A stretch of 64,000 nt of DNA from Massospora cicadina (Eukaryota > Entomophthoromycota > Entomophthoromycetes > Entomophthorales > Entomophthoraceae): NCBI GenBank assembly GCA_022478985.1, contig JAKSZP010010605.1, forward strand, positions 124,001 to 188,000, written 5' to 3'. The notes under the pieces are model-generated. The model was given only the letters and a program-made list of their open reading frames with translations, searched no databases and was not told the origin of the DNA. The translations under genes and the position numbers were made by a program. Below are positions 36,641 through 48,424 of this stretch, in pieces; within the stretch, counting starts at the first letter, position 1, and every line of letters starts with the position of its first letter.

Positions 36641-37640
36641 AGTGTTGATCTTATGGATTACATTGATAGAATATATAAGGTCATGGTCATCCTGGCAAAT
36701 ATCACCCAGTATTTCTCAAAAAGTCATAGCATTTCTTCTTTCTGTCATTCTGATAACTCACCCAGTTGCTCATGATTGACCAATACGTTGATGCTTTTGG
36801 TGGCATCCACCAGTAATCCCATCTTTGTTAACATTACAAAATTTTGGGTTTCTCTGATTTCTGCCATTGGGATAATATGCGCAATTGAAATGACACGATT
36901 TAATCAACTTTCATCAGTTTTTCACTCATATTGGCCAATAGCACTCCTATTTTACCATGGACCAACACTTTAAATCACGGCACAACACATGGCTCCAGTT
37001 TTGATTTACTCCATGGGGAGATGTTTTCTACATATAGTTGTTCCAGGATTTCTAGCTTTAACCCTGAGTTAGATACTTTTTGTGCTCCCTATATATAATG
37101 ATATTCAATGTTTATATCTTAAATGGGATCACACACTTTTGAGAATCTTTTTCAGCATTTCCCTAATTTATCTTCCAACTAACATATATTAGATTGGAAA
37201 TATGCCATCATTGTAAATTAGATTAACAAATTGATCTTCTTAATCATTAGAGAGTTTCTTCTCTCTGCTGATATACTAAGGGCAGGGTTTGCCCCAAAAT
37301 TGTTAGGCTATTCTTCTAAATAATCGCATTTAACACCATACTTTCTGAGGAAATTCATACTGATGATGATGATATAATTATGATTTCTGAAACACTATGG
37401 TGGGAGCTGATGCCACCAGCAATATGAACCAAAGGCGGTAGTTCACTGTTTGCTCCACAAGGTGCTATTGTATTCAGTATGAAGGTTCTATATTTTTTCC
37501 ATGCTCTAAATCCAGTGAATTCTTTAATCAAATCACCAACTTGGTCAAAATGATATTAATGGGCGCTCCGCTGTCAATTATCACCTGCATTCATATTTTA
37601 TTGACTATAATGTCCACATATTTACACTCAGAGTATTGTA
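36641..37640 (-). pseudogene. Element E linker and aspartic protease, decayed
   Basis: The active site is intact on the minus strand at about 37560-37585 (IDSGAPINIILTKL). Downstream a degraded GAYSALP-like segment lies near 37430-37470, followed by the linker. Same layout as C, D and G. Confidence 0.7.
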
Positions 37641-39330
37641 AAAAAATTACTGCTTGAATCTTGGAATTATTTACTAGATATTAAGTATGAATTACTTGCA
37701 TGGACAAATCAGGAAAGAATTCCTTGATTGCGTTAAAAGGGAGAGAAGCGTTTTCATCATTAGGTTTCAACTCTTAGTAATTTTTCCATGCTTCATCAGT
37801 TCAGATATTTTCCAACAACTGACAAGCATATGACCAAGCAACTTCATTTACGATTTCAGGGTCTATTCCCTTCGCTTTTTCTCTGGAGATTGTATTTATA
37901 TCCAAAAATTAACCACCTGATAGAGGGGATCAGGTGTGTCTTCATCTATGAATAGATTAAAGGTATTAAGTTTTTTGATATCAGGGGGAAGAAGTTTTTT
38001 TATTGCAGTGCTAGATTGTCCTATATCTAGCCTGCTGGTCCATTTCCCAAATCTTGACCAGTTTTATTTTTTTGGCCTTCACCAGAGTAACCTTCCCATC
38101 AGGCTTCCTGCTCTAATATTGAGCGACTACATGGTCATGTTTTTAGATTGGTGGCAGCAGATTTGAGTTTTGTCCGCTCATTTTGGACCTTTGGGCTTGT
38201 TTCACATTATAACCTAATTCTGTAGTTCTCTATTGGGCTCAGCAAATTTCATGGCATTCTGAGTTCGGGTTGAAAATTCTATAAAAGTTTAATAGGTGCT
38301 TTGAATGTGTCTTATAACATATTGAGATAATCCACCATCTGTGAGTGGAAGTTAGGTTCTCCAGTGCTGACACCATAATGGGTGCAAATCTCTGTAGGGA
38401 TGAAGTACTGATTGCATTGCTATAAGTGCATCAAAATCTTGTAAAACTTTTGCACCAGCCAGGATCTGAAATTCCGGTTGATTGGTTGGCAAAAGCTGCC
38501 AATGTTTAATCCTTTATAAACTGGAATCCCATAAACTCCTGTTTACAGTTGGCTATCCACATTAGAATACTAAAATTAGTCATAATTGCTTCTTTGGTAT
38601 CACTGTATATCCAATTGATTCCGATGAGATGGCAACACCAGAATTTGACAATTAGCGTCTAAGAAGTTCATCACAGCTACTACTTTTTTCAGTTGCTATA
38701 ATCAAACACCATCATCATCAAATATATGGAAAGATTCCAGTGCATTATCCCAGTAAAATTTAGTTAATTTCGATGTAATCCAAAATTTTTTGCAGTCGCT
38801 ACAGTGGCAGGAGATTCCTTCTCAACAACTTTCACTAACAATAGGTGTATTTTTTGGGGTCATGTTCAAAGTTTCAGAAAAGGATTTAGGCATAAGCCTG
38901 GGTTTGAACTTTTCCAACTGGATTATTGTGCATCTTGTTGCCAGCTTCATTCTCCTCTATATAGGTGAAATCACACTCGTGAATTTTAAATTCTTATAAC
39001 CACTTTAGGATTTGCAATATATCTTACTTAATCCAGTGGAAGTATTCTCTATCTGCTAATTATACAGTTTTCTGAAATTTATCTCTTTGATTATTTAAGT
39101 CTCCAACCATTTCAATGAGGTGGCCTTTCCATAAAGATCATCATTAACCTTTACAACTTGAATAATTTCCTCCCCATCTTTTGTCACTTTCTCATCCAAA
39201 TTATTGAGATTAGTTTGTGACGCCGAGTTCAGCGCATTATTATTAACAGTTTCTAATTCCATCCGCAGCCTTATAAGATCATCTTGTATGACTTTGTACT
39301 GATACGTTCTTCTATTAACCTTAGCTCAAA
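37641..39330 (-). pseudogene. Element E gag, decayed
   Basis: N-terminal part near 39160-39295 reads IRLRMELETVNNNALNSASQ on the minus strand, colinear with gag of C and D. The capsid part lies at 38250-38900 in pieces. The knuckle near 38130-38200 keeps only some ligands (ICCHQSKNMTM). Stops in every frame. Confidence 0.65.
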
Positions 39331-39339
39331 AATCAACTA

Positions 39340-39357
39340 CCGCTGTAGTGAGCATCA
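39340..39357 (-). promoter_or_regulatory. Primer binding site of element E
   Basis: Minus strand reads tgatgctcactacagcgg, two bases different from the site in C, directly inside the 5' LTR of E. Confidence 0.7.
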
Positions 39358-39359
39358 AA

Positions 39360-40452
39360 TGTAAACTTTTGAGCTTTGGTTTCTCGCTTTAACTCTCAAA
39401 TCTACTGCACAGATTCTGATGTGTGCTTTAGAATAAATTATTGATATAGTTGAATAGGTTGGCAATAATATGAAGACTATCTCCCTAATTGAGCTTCTCA
39501 AATCCAAGTTGGATATTGTCTTTAACGCTAGACTGGGGCTAGCGATTGTACTACTAATCCTGGAAAGTATTTCTATAAATTAAGGGAGCTTCTCCCTCTG
39601 ACTCTTCCTTCTGGTGGAACTTAACCTACTATTAGGTTCAGAGGTTCTCTCTTTCTTGACGCAGGAGTCCATGGAGATCTGTTACCAAGAAATTGATAAA
39701 GGGTATCTTATCCTTCAACTCTAATTTTAAGAGTAAAATATACTCTAGATGTATGACAATACAATTTATTAAAATACGTTGAGCTTCTAAGAATATGCTT
39801 TTTAAATAAGAGGCAAGTGAATATATAGTAGAATATAGTGCCAAACTCTTCTGTTGGTGCCTCGTTTGGAAATGGCAGCTGTTGCTGATGGATCAACCCT
39901 TCAAAGTCGCACCCAAAGATGATCTTCCGCTTCCATCTAGTCAAATTTGATTGTGGATAGTATATTTAACCGCTTCTGGGATGAATAAAAGATTGTGTCA
40001 CAACGCCTTTGCTCAGCCCCAGTGTATTACCCTTATTAGCTAGCAACATGCTTAGGTAATGGGACCTTTACCCATAAAAGGAAGGTTGCATTACCTAAAA
40101 GGTTAACTTACAAGTTGCTATTGGAAGCGTCATTAACACCCAGCAACTATTAAATCTCTTAGTCAATTTGGCAACAAACTCTGATTGACTCTTTTAAAAT
40201 AACAGATTAAAAATTAAATTGACAAAAGAATTACTTGTTTATTATCTGTGATCATCCTCAGCAAAATATTAGTAACCTGGAGGAATCAAATACTGGCATA
40301 TTAGTCACTATTTGTTAATGATATCTACAAAACAATAGTTACCATTAAAAACAATAACTCCCATATCTACTAAAGATTTTATTCCATAGTGGGCAATCAG
40401 ATGGTAATATAATCAATCAAGCTGGATTATGTGGCATACTAAAAAACCAACA
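39360..40452 (-). repeat. 5' LTR of element E
   Basis: 1093 bp, from TGTAAACTTTTG to aaccaaca on the plus strand. Partner of the split 3' LTR. It contains the tRNA-like block near 39870-39955 discussed for C and D. Confidence 0.85.
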
Positions 40453-40457
40453 ATTGT

Positions 40458-40846
40458 AGAATTTGAGCGCATGAATAAGGCTTTGATATAGTGGGTGAGT
40501 TCATGTTTTCTTGAAGATGGGTGTTTTTAGTTTTTACAAAGATATCAATGTTGGCGCAGGTGATTTTTACTTTTAATTTTGGGCCACTACTGCTATATTT
40601 TGGTTGTATTTATTGGATTTTTGGTTGATAGTAAGGAGAACATGCTTACATAAAGTGTTATGGCCAGATGAGATATTGGGGGAGCTAGACTCTTTAATTA
40701 ATGACAACAGACTTAGATTCAGCTTTGTTAAGGGACTGCATATAATACTTTCATTATTGTATATCTAGTTTTTTATGTACACATATAACTAATGGCAAGT
40801 ATCTGATCTAATATTTTAGATCTTTAACAAAAATTTAATATATCAT
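40458..40846. other. AT-rich spacer between element E and LINE2
   Basis: No coding or repeat is recognised. This is the right-hand continuation of the spacer that ends at 5608 on the other side of element E. Confidence 0.6.
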
Positions 40847-40957
40847 GACATATGGTACACAAAAACTTTTCTCTCTAGTTGCAATCACTTTTGCAAATTA
40901 TTCAATTCAAGTCTGAATTTAGTTTGATAATCTCTCAGAGGAGATTAGTCTGCGCCC

Positions 40958-42366
40958 ATGTCAGGGAGCAGTTGGGCAAGTAAGGTAAGAGGAGCAGGTG
41001 GTAGGCCCACGACTTCCACCGTTCATAAATGCCCCAGAGAAACTGGCGGATTAGATAAAAATAATAAACTGGCGGTTACTATTTTCCCAGAAATCCTCAC
41101 TTGGCAAGCGCGATGTAACCAGTACATCAACACGCCACACTCTCAACCACTCTCATCGGTGGAATAAGGAGTCTGGGTGTTCCTGTATAATCAACAAACA
41201 GCGTTGTGGGAAAAATTTTATGTGGATATGCACACTCATTTCCTGACCGCGGTGTACATCGCACCTCACTCCATGTCACATGGTTGACTGGATCTCAGTT
41301 TTGAAAACAAGGAGGCAGCAGATGAAGCTGCTGTGGTGCGCATAGTGATCGACCTCCCTGAAGGGCAGTGGGTAATCAAAACCAAGCACACCAGATGGAC
41401 AAAATCCAACCAAATTTTCCTCACATTTGACTTTTTGCCCACTACAGTCAAGCGTGCCGTTCTGGAGCAGCATCTGAAAGCTGGTCTCACTGTATATGGC
41501 GAAGTAAAATCCTTCAAGATGCAACACTTTACGCTGATGCCACACCTGTGCACCAGCAAAGCCATTGCAGTTCTGACCTCAACTGAGGAGATCGCGAAGG
41601 ACCTAACCCAGATCCCGCGCTCCACTTTATAAAAAATGAATGGCATACCACCCACCCTTTCTGGGTAACTGTAGACAGCGCACCCCCCATCTGCACCCAC
41701 TGTGACGCATTTGGCCATAAAGCACATGCATGCCACACCAAGGAGGGCATCACATTCCAAGAGCACCCCTTGGCAGCCATGACCAACGGGGAGGCTCAAA
41801 ATGAACCAACCACCAGTACCAAAGAGGCCTTCCCGTGGGGTGCACAAGGCTGCTACTTATTAGTAAAGCCTGTCTCTCCTCAAGAGCGAAAGAAGGCCAA
41901 ACAGGCCCACAGGGCCGCAGCCAAGGAAGCGGCCAAGGTCGCCTCCACTATCCCTCACTCCCAACGCCAGGAGGACATTGAAACCTTCGTGGCAGAAGCA
42001 TCCTGGGAATCCCTCAACCAATCAGATTAGGATGCCCAAGCTGATTGGGCCAACCAATCTGATGACCCAATGGGCGACTCAATCTCACCTGACCTTTGCA
42101 ACCAAGCCCCAATTGGAACCAATTTGGTCTCCAACTTACCTGAAAAAATTTTTTTGACCCAAACATAGGTGCACTGAACTCATCTGCACCGCAAAATTTT
42201 TTTTGACAGCGGGGAAACCAAAAGCAAAGACAAAAGCCAACGCAAACCTGTCTGATAAAATTAACAAATCTTCTAATAGCGTTGCTGCAAACACCCACGC
42301 TGCCGTGAAGGCCCATGGGGATCAAGAGGAGGCTGGTGGGCCCAGGTGCCCACCCCCTCACATCTA
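40958..42366 (+). pseudogene. LINE2 ORF1 with CCHC knuckle
   Basis: Starts MSGSSWASKVRGAGG at 40958. The RRM-like part is IFLTFDFLPTTVKRAVLEQH, LKAGLTVYGEVKSF (41400-41520). The knuckle CTHCDAFGHKAHAC is near 41690-41735 with all four ligands. A Lys/Ala-rich helix (ERKKAKQAHRAAAKEAAK) follows near 41890. Stops at 41167 and 41630 break the frame. The tail runs to about 42366, just before ORF2. Confidence 0.85.
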
Positions 42367-42373
42367 AGGTGCG

Positions 42374-45300
42374 ATGGAGGAAGCCTTCACATTAGGGACA
42401 TTGAATATTGCCAGACTCAAGGCCTCACCATCCCGGGCTAGGAAACTGAGTTTATTACAAAAAAATTTACCCGTGGACATCCTGGCCATCCAGGAGTCCA
42501 ACTGTCCACAAGGTTCTGAGGATGCTTGGAAAACCATGCTCCTCCCTTCCCTATCCTTCTAGTCTGAGCACTGTGGGGTGCTTGTTTAAAACAATTTTTT
42601 TAAATTTTTATTGTCTGAATCCTTTCTCAATAGCTGAGTCCTCATTATCACATTTTTGTGGGCTGACGTGGCACACGCTAACATCAACATTTATACCCCT
42701 AACCTGTGCACAAGAGCATCGGGAATTTTTCTCATCATTTAAACCCCTTCTGTTACCCCCTGACCCTTTTGTAGTTGGCGACATGAACTGTTGGTTAAAC
42801 ACATCCACGGACTGTTGGCCTTCCTCATCCCACGCCCCCCAGGGCCATGTAGAACTTCACATTCTAAAGGCCACGCTTGGGTTATTAGACGCACTGCCAT
42901 GGCAAGCTCCACTGCTCAAAAACATGACGCGCCCCCAAACCACAACGGCCAATTAAGGTCCATGTCCCATATTGACCTTCTCCTCGCACCAGTGAAATTT
43001 TGATCCTATATTTCCCACTTCCACACATAAAAAATTGATTTCTCCAACCACTGGCTGGTCTCAATAACCTACCACTTACGCGTCACAGTGGCTAGGGCTC
43101 TGCATTGGTGCAAACTCTGCCCACCCGAACTCGCGTTGCCAGGATTTTCCACATGGGTGGAATCAGCAACTTCAGCAAAAGCGTTTAATACACCATTTTG
43201 TGTGGACCCAATTTCCACATGGTCAGCCTTCAAAGCGGATACCATCCGCCATGCTCGCCATCTCTCCTCCTGATGCTCACGAGCTACATCAGCCATCATT
43301 TTGCACGCTCTGGCAGAGTTGGCACACCTGGAGTCCAACATCCCAGCCACAGGCTACAGCCCTGCTTGGGGCTGGAAGTGGGCAGAAACAGCCGCCCACC
43401 TCAATGCGCTTGAAAGGCAACACAAAAATTGGGTTTGTGTTCAGTACAGGGCCAAACACATTACAGAGGGTGGCACGTGCTCCACTTATTTTTTAAAAAA
43501 TTCTTTGCACTGCACCAGAGCATGGCCTGCACACAGGTGCGGAGGTTAAACGATTCCGTCATGGATATGCCAGCCAAAGTGGCGATCAAAATACAAAAGT
43601 ATTACTCCAAGTTGTACCAATCCAATCCAATTCAGCTGGCTGAAATGGCGAAATTTCTCGATAGACTCACATCTGCACCTTTTCCCAATACCCAGAGTTA
43701 ATAAATTTGATTACTCCAGCCAAACTCTGGTCCGCCGTCCGCGGTGCACCAAAATGGAAATGCCCAGGCCCTGATGGCATTCTGTATGAGTTCTATAAGA
43801 AGTACTTCATATTTATATCCCCACTGCTGCTTGCCTCCCTTAACCAGAGCCTTCTGGATACGCGCCTTCTACCAGGAGGGCAAGAGGCCTTCACCATCAC
43901 ACTCTTCAAGAAAGGGGATAAGCTAGACCTAGCCAACTGGCGCCCCATTTCTCTAACTAACATGGATACAAAAATTTTGATTAAAATCATGGCTAACCGT
44001 CTAGCGATTATAGCCTCTGCCACCATTTCCCAGAACAATTCAGTTTCATACCCAGAAGGTCAATTTGGGACAATGTGCACTCTGTGGCTAACGCATGCCA
44101 GTCCACAGCCTCTGGGGCACTAGTATTCTTCGACCAACAGAAAGCATATGATAGAGTAAACCGGGAATACCTCAGGGCCTGCCTCCACCACTTCCGCTTA
44201 CCCCCTCGCTTTATCAGCTGGGCGATGATGCTTACAGAATCTGCAAAAATGGCAGTGCGTGGCCCTGGCTTTCTCACTGAAGTAGTCCGTCCTCAAAGGG
44301 GCCTACGCCAAGGGGACCCCCTTACCCACTCTTATAAAACTTCAGCCTTGACCCACTACTTCAAAACGTGAATGCTCGCATCACTGGGGTCCATGCACCA
44401 GGCCAAGCCTCAGTCAAGATGATGGCGTTTGCAGATGATTGTGTGGTCGGGGTGCCTAATAATCAAGATGCACGCGCGCTTGAAGCTCTCATCCAGGAAT
44501 ATTCCCGGGTAAGCAACGCGGCACTGAACGCCTCAAAACTGAAATCATCCTCCTTGGTCAGTATCAAACCTGCTGGGCCCCAGCGACTAGTGCCCAGCCC
44601 AGCCCATCTACTCACACACGTGCTCGCCTTCCCTGCTCGCCCCACACCGCCCCACTTGTGCTCCCCTTCGCGCCACGCCCTACCATAGGGCCTGTCCACC
44701 ATCTGGGCGTGTGGATGGAGGCGGCGGGTATGCCTCAGCAGTAATGGAAAGTCATATCCTAGACAACGTGATGAAGCGCATCGCCTCCCTCAGAGCCCAC
44801 CCTACTTCCCTTACTGACAGGGTTATTTTAGCCAACTCTATGCTCCTCTCCAAAGTCTGGTTTGGAGCCCACGCCATCGCCTTCTCCCCAGGTTTTTTCA
44901 AATCTATGTATGCCCTTCTACAAGGGTGGCTCTGGTCAGGCCGCCCACCACCAGTGCAGCTTGAGGTCATGTTTGGCCCTCGTCATCATGGTGGCATGGG
45001 CCTGCTCGACTTTAAGGCCCATGCTGCCAAGATCCTGGGCACCTGGATTGCGGCCATCACCACCCCTATGCTCCCCTCCCAACACTGGTCCCATGCAGCC
45101 CGCTCCAACTTCTCCCGCGCCCTGGTCCTTACCAATTCATCAAACCCTCACTCCTTGATGAAATATCTGGCTTCCCACCCATCAGCCACAGGTTCTCACG
45201 GTACTAAACCCCACTTTAAACGAATCCTCCTCTCCATGCGGAGCGCTGAGTGGAGAATCTGTATTTGTGGACACACATCCCAGAGAGGCGCATTTCTCCT

Positions 45301-46053
45301 CAGTTCATACAGGAGGTACAGGGGCTACCCATTTAAGATGGCTTGATCCCCACATGGCCCCATGTCTTATCTAGGGTGGACTACCTGAACATTATGGACA
45401 TCCCTTATTCTCTTGAGACCTAGAGACTATTTTTAAATATGCACACCACCCTCTGTTACAGCCTCATACCCGTTCTCATGTGTGGCCCTGCCTGAGGTGG
45501 GTGTAACATATGGCTGAGCGCTCTAACGCTTTACACTCATCCTGCATCATGTGTGGCCAGTATGGAACGCTGTTCCACCGCCTAAAGAAGTGCCCTACCT
45601 CTAAAGCGATATGGCGTGAGGTGCAACGTCTGCTTTGCCAGGATCAGACACATCCCTTCAGTTTTTTCAGGGATATGTTTGCTTTATCTATGGTCTCCCC
45701 TCTCTCACCCTCCTTTATGCTCTGGTGGTTGCATCCGCCATGTGGACTATCCAAACGATTGTCTTGAATGCCATCACAGGCTCCACATTCCACTCTCCCA
45801 GAAGCTGTCCACAGATTTCAGTCCCATTTGGTGGACCACTTTCAAGCGTGGATGTTTGGGTACCTCCCACCGCGTCGCCATCAGCTGGTCTCCTCCTGGT
45901 TCCCAGTTTGGTTCATCAACTTGGACCCTTTTCTCCACATGTGTTCAATTGCGGTTACGGCCCCTTTGCACGTTCCCTCCTCCTCCCCATAGTGGCGTTC
46001 CCGCTGACAACAAAAGATAGTATCGCTTCTCTGGGGTGCCTTCCCTATTACTA
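42374..46053 (+). pseudogene. LINE2 ORF2: AP endonuclease, reverse transcriptase, CCHC
   Basis: Starts MEEAFTLGTLNIARLKA. The endonuclease keeps VDILAIQESNC, SEHCGVLV, GDMNCWLN, SHIDLLLAP and FSNHWLV, the last with Asp replaced by Asn in the SDH triad, so it should be inactive. RT at about 43700-45100: WRPISLTNMDTKILIKI, GALVFFDQQKAYDRVNR, RGLRQGDPL and FADD near 44430. Knuckle CIMCGQYGTLFHRLKKC near 45545-45595. Stops such as TGG to TAG and CAA to TAA near 42560-42590 are seen when it is set against LINE1. Confidence 0.88.
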
Positions 46054-46142
46054 AGTTTCGTTTTTCTTTTGTGTTTACATTTGGAAGTGTCCGTCCCCTG
46101 GTCAGCCTTCCCCACAATAAATCAAAGACATGTGGTACACAA

Positions 46143-46985
46143 GTGTTTCAAATTGTGGTGGTAAGTTCAAGATAGATATAAATTACATAGAGAATAGTAA
46201 TAGCTTGCTAGTCTCTACTATATGGCTCATTTTATACAAGAATATACTAAATGAAAATTAAATGTTTATAGAATATGTACTCATTCTTATTATATTTAAA
46301 GTTGAATCTAGTTCTGTTTTTTCTTTTACTGTCCTAATACATAACATGTAAAAACCACTGATAATTGTGCAAATATTAATACAGACTTTAGTATAACTAA
46401 GATTACATAATACTAAAATATTTAAGATATAACATATATGAATTTTTCTATTAGTAGCACCAAAATATAAAAAGCTTTAAGAATGCTTCTATCTCACTTT
46501 TTAATAAATATTTTATATATCTATTTTTTATTAAGTTACTACTGTTTTTTATTGTTCAAGCACACAACTCCTTTATCTATGGCTAAATTGATATATATGA
46601 TACAGTTGAAAAGCCATATCAACAAAGAAAATTTCTTTTATATATCTAGTTTATCAAGTAAAATGTGCAACTATAAGAATACTAATGTAATATCTTTGAT
46701 GCTTATTTTACACAATGCAAATATCTAACTAGTCATATTTTTCAAATAGAATTGCTTTTATATAGATCTTGGTAATATGTGTAAAATTATTAGAAATGTA
46801 TTACCTTAGAAATACATTATCTTATAAGTAAAGGTTTAATAACATATGTTAAGGTCTTTGTGAATATTTTTTTTAGTACTAGATGGTTTGTGAATATTTT
46901 AAAGATTAAAATTCATGCACGCATCTTATTATTAATATAAGCATTCTATATTATTTACCTACTAGATTTCTCTTCAATTCACATT
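46143..46985. other. AT-rich spacer between LINE2 and element N
   Basis: No gene is supported; the frame at 46483-46728 has only A/T-driven codons. It contains micro-insertion 3. Confidence 0.6.
46857..46900 (-). mobile_element. A-tailed micro-insertion 3 with 14-bp target duplication
   Basis: Exact copies of tttgtgaatatttt lie at 46857-46870 and 46887-46900. Between them is ttttagtactagatgg. On the minus strand the insert is ccatctagtact followed by eight A counted into the target. Same core as copies 1 and 2 but opposite orientation and a different target 43 kb away. Confidence 0.82.
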
Positions 46986-48424
46986 TTTATAAATTTAAAT
47001 TTATTTGAGGTATGCTGACCATGGGATGGACATTACTGACACTCATTGAGAAAAAAGTACCAAACAAATGGAACAACAAAACAAAGCAAAACCTCCAACC
47101 AGGAGGGAAGCAAAATACTGCTAACCTACCATGGCAGAGAGGGGAGGGGTGTCAGGCAACTCTGCTATAGGCTTATTGTGCATGACAGAATTATAATGGT
47201 TGTTGTAGCAAACAAAAAGCGTAAATCCAGGGTGTTAGGGCATCAGTGTGGTAGGGTTGAATGTGGGTGAAATATGGGTTACTTTCCTCAAGATCATCTT
47301 GTAAGAAAGTCTCAATTAATTCCATGACGGGATGTTCAGGTTGAAGGCGGGTATCTTAGAGTTGGGAAAACCTGATTATATTTTGTTGGGTGTTTTTAGC
47401 ATATGGGTTTAATGCTTCTAGTTCCACAACATGCAAGACAGCGTCTATGGTTCATCTTTTAATTTTGTGATTGCCTCCCATTTTACTTTGGGAAATTAGG
47501 GGAGAAGATGATTGTGCTCAACCCTTTATAGAATTGAGCAACTGATTGGTCCACTGCTTTGCAGATGTGTGGAAAATGGGGTGAGGCCACCACTGCTAAG
47601 GTGATCTGGTAATCACTCTAGTAGGGGAGACATTAGGTTTAGGAGTGAAGTGTTTGGGTGAGAGGTTTTTGTCAAAATCAGAATTATAAAATTCAGCCCA
47701 TTCATAATCATCAGGGCCAAAGCTTTCACCAGTTTCCTTATTTGTGATAACGTTACCTGATTCATCAATCTTGGTCAATAGGTCCCAAGGATTTTGGTTT
47801 ATAAGAATAGTAGAAGCAGAATTAGGGAGAGTGTAGTGGGCAAATGGGTGGATTCTTCAGTACAAATAGAGGCCAAGCATTACTCTGATTGGCTGGGTTG
47901 AGTTCAGGTAGGTGATTGTGGCCGGAGGTTTTGGTGGGGGCCAATTTCCCACTCTGGCCCCATAAGCTAGTGTGGGGGTGGAAGAGGACAACAAAACACC
48001 CTATTCAGACACCGCTGACAAGTGTTCAGAAGCCATATCAGATGAAGTGGCATCATGGCAGGATTTTTAGAATGGTCAAACCTAAAAATATGGAACAAAT
48101 TTGGCGACCATTATCAACATGAGCCCAAAAAAAGCTCAGGCGCTGCTGTGATTCAAGCATGGTGGGATTACTTGGGCTATGGAAAAGTGGTATGATATTA
48201 TAAGGCAATGGTGCAAGGGGCAGCAAGGCGCTCTTCAACAGAGGGAACAGTGAAGATAAGGTTGGGTTGAGTGCTATAAGCCAAAAGCCCCATCATCAAC
48301 TTTTCATACAAAATTTTGAATGGGAGGTGGGAAGGGACGGATGCAGATGACATTACCAGTATGATGTTAGAAAGGTGGTGAGTATGGGTAGTAGGAATGG
48401 GAGTGTTTTTGAAAATTAGGGGAG
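46986..48424 (-). mobile_element. Element N, 3' part: ORF1-only LINE relative
   Basis: The 3' end (46996-47032, minus strand gtccatcccatggtcagcat, acctcaaataaa) matches the 3' ends of LINE1 and LINE2. Rejoined to 55568-55975 across element B, the minus strand encodes an ORF1-like protein: YLDIGFQMEDDTEA, NIILVMSSASVPSHLPFKIL, YEKLMMGLLAYSTQ, colinear with WIDIGFKTADEADA ... LPHKIIEEELRKGLVAYGEI of LINE1. Further on lies ITNKETGESFGPDDYEWAEF (47596-47778), not recognised. No endonuclease or RT is found between ORF1 and the tail; total length is about 1.85 kb against 5.2 kb. Confidence 0.6.

Larger units (their letters stand above)
5614..40452 (-). mobile_element. Element E: Ty3/gypsy LTR retrotransposon, outermost of the nest
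   Basis: E runs on the minus strand. The 5' LTR is at 39360-40452 and the 3' LTR is split into 5614-6526 and 33139-33328 by the later insertion of element D. Summed, the split LTR is about 1098 bp, against 1093 bp for the 5' LTR. Flanks attat (5609-5613) and attgt (40453-40457) match at 4 of 5 positions, consistent with an aged target duplication. The internal region is 33329-39359. Order is gag, protease, RT, RNase H, integrase, the Ty3/gypsy order. All coding is broken. Confidence 0.8.
40847..46142 (+). mobile_element. LINE2: full-length APE-type non-LTR retrotransposon
   Basis: The element spans 40863-46126 on the plus strand, about 5.3 kb, between gacatatggtacacaa (40847-40862) and gacatgtggtacacaa (46127-46142), 15 of 16 identical. 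Its 5' leader (cttttctctctagttgcaatcac) aligns with that of LINE1. The 3' end closes with gtcccctggtcagcc, then cacaataaatcaaa. It is far GC-richer and keeps more CpG than its surroundings, which suggests a younger insertion, although it already has stops. Confidence 0.9.

Noticed and set aside
41266..41847. 193-codon minus-strand frame inside LINE2
   Set aside because: It lies opposite ORF1 of LINE2, whose knuckle and RRM-like motifs are clear on the plus strand; a shadow frame in GC-rich DNA.
12079..48045. Shared 16-mer gaagccatatcagatg in X (12079) and N (48031)
   Set aside because: A single exact 16-mer is near the chance level for a window of this size, and flanking bases do not align.
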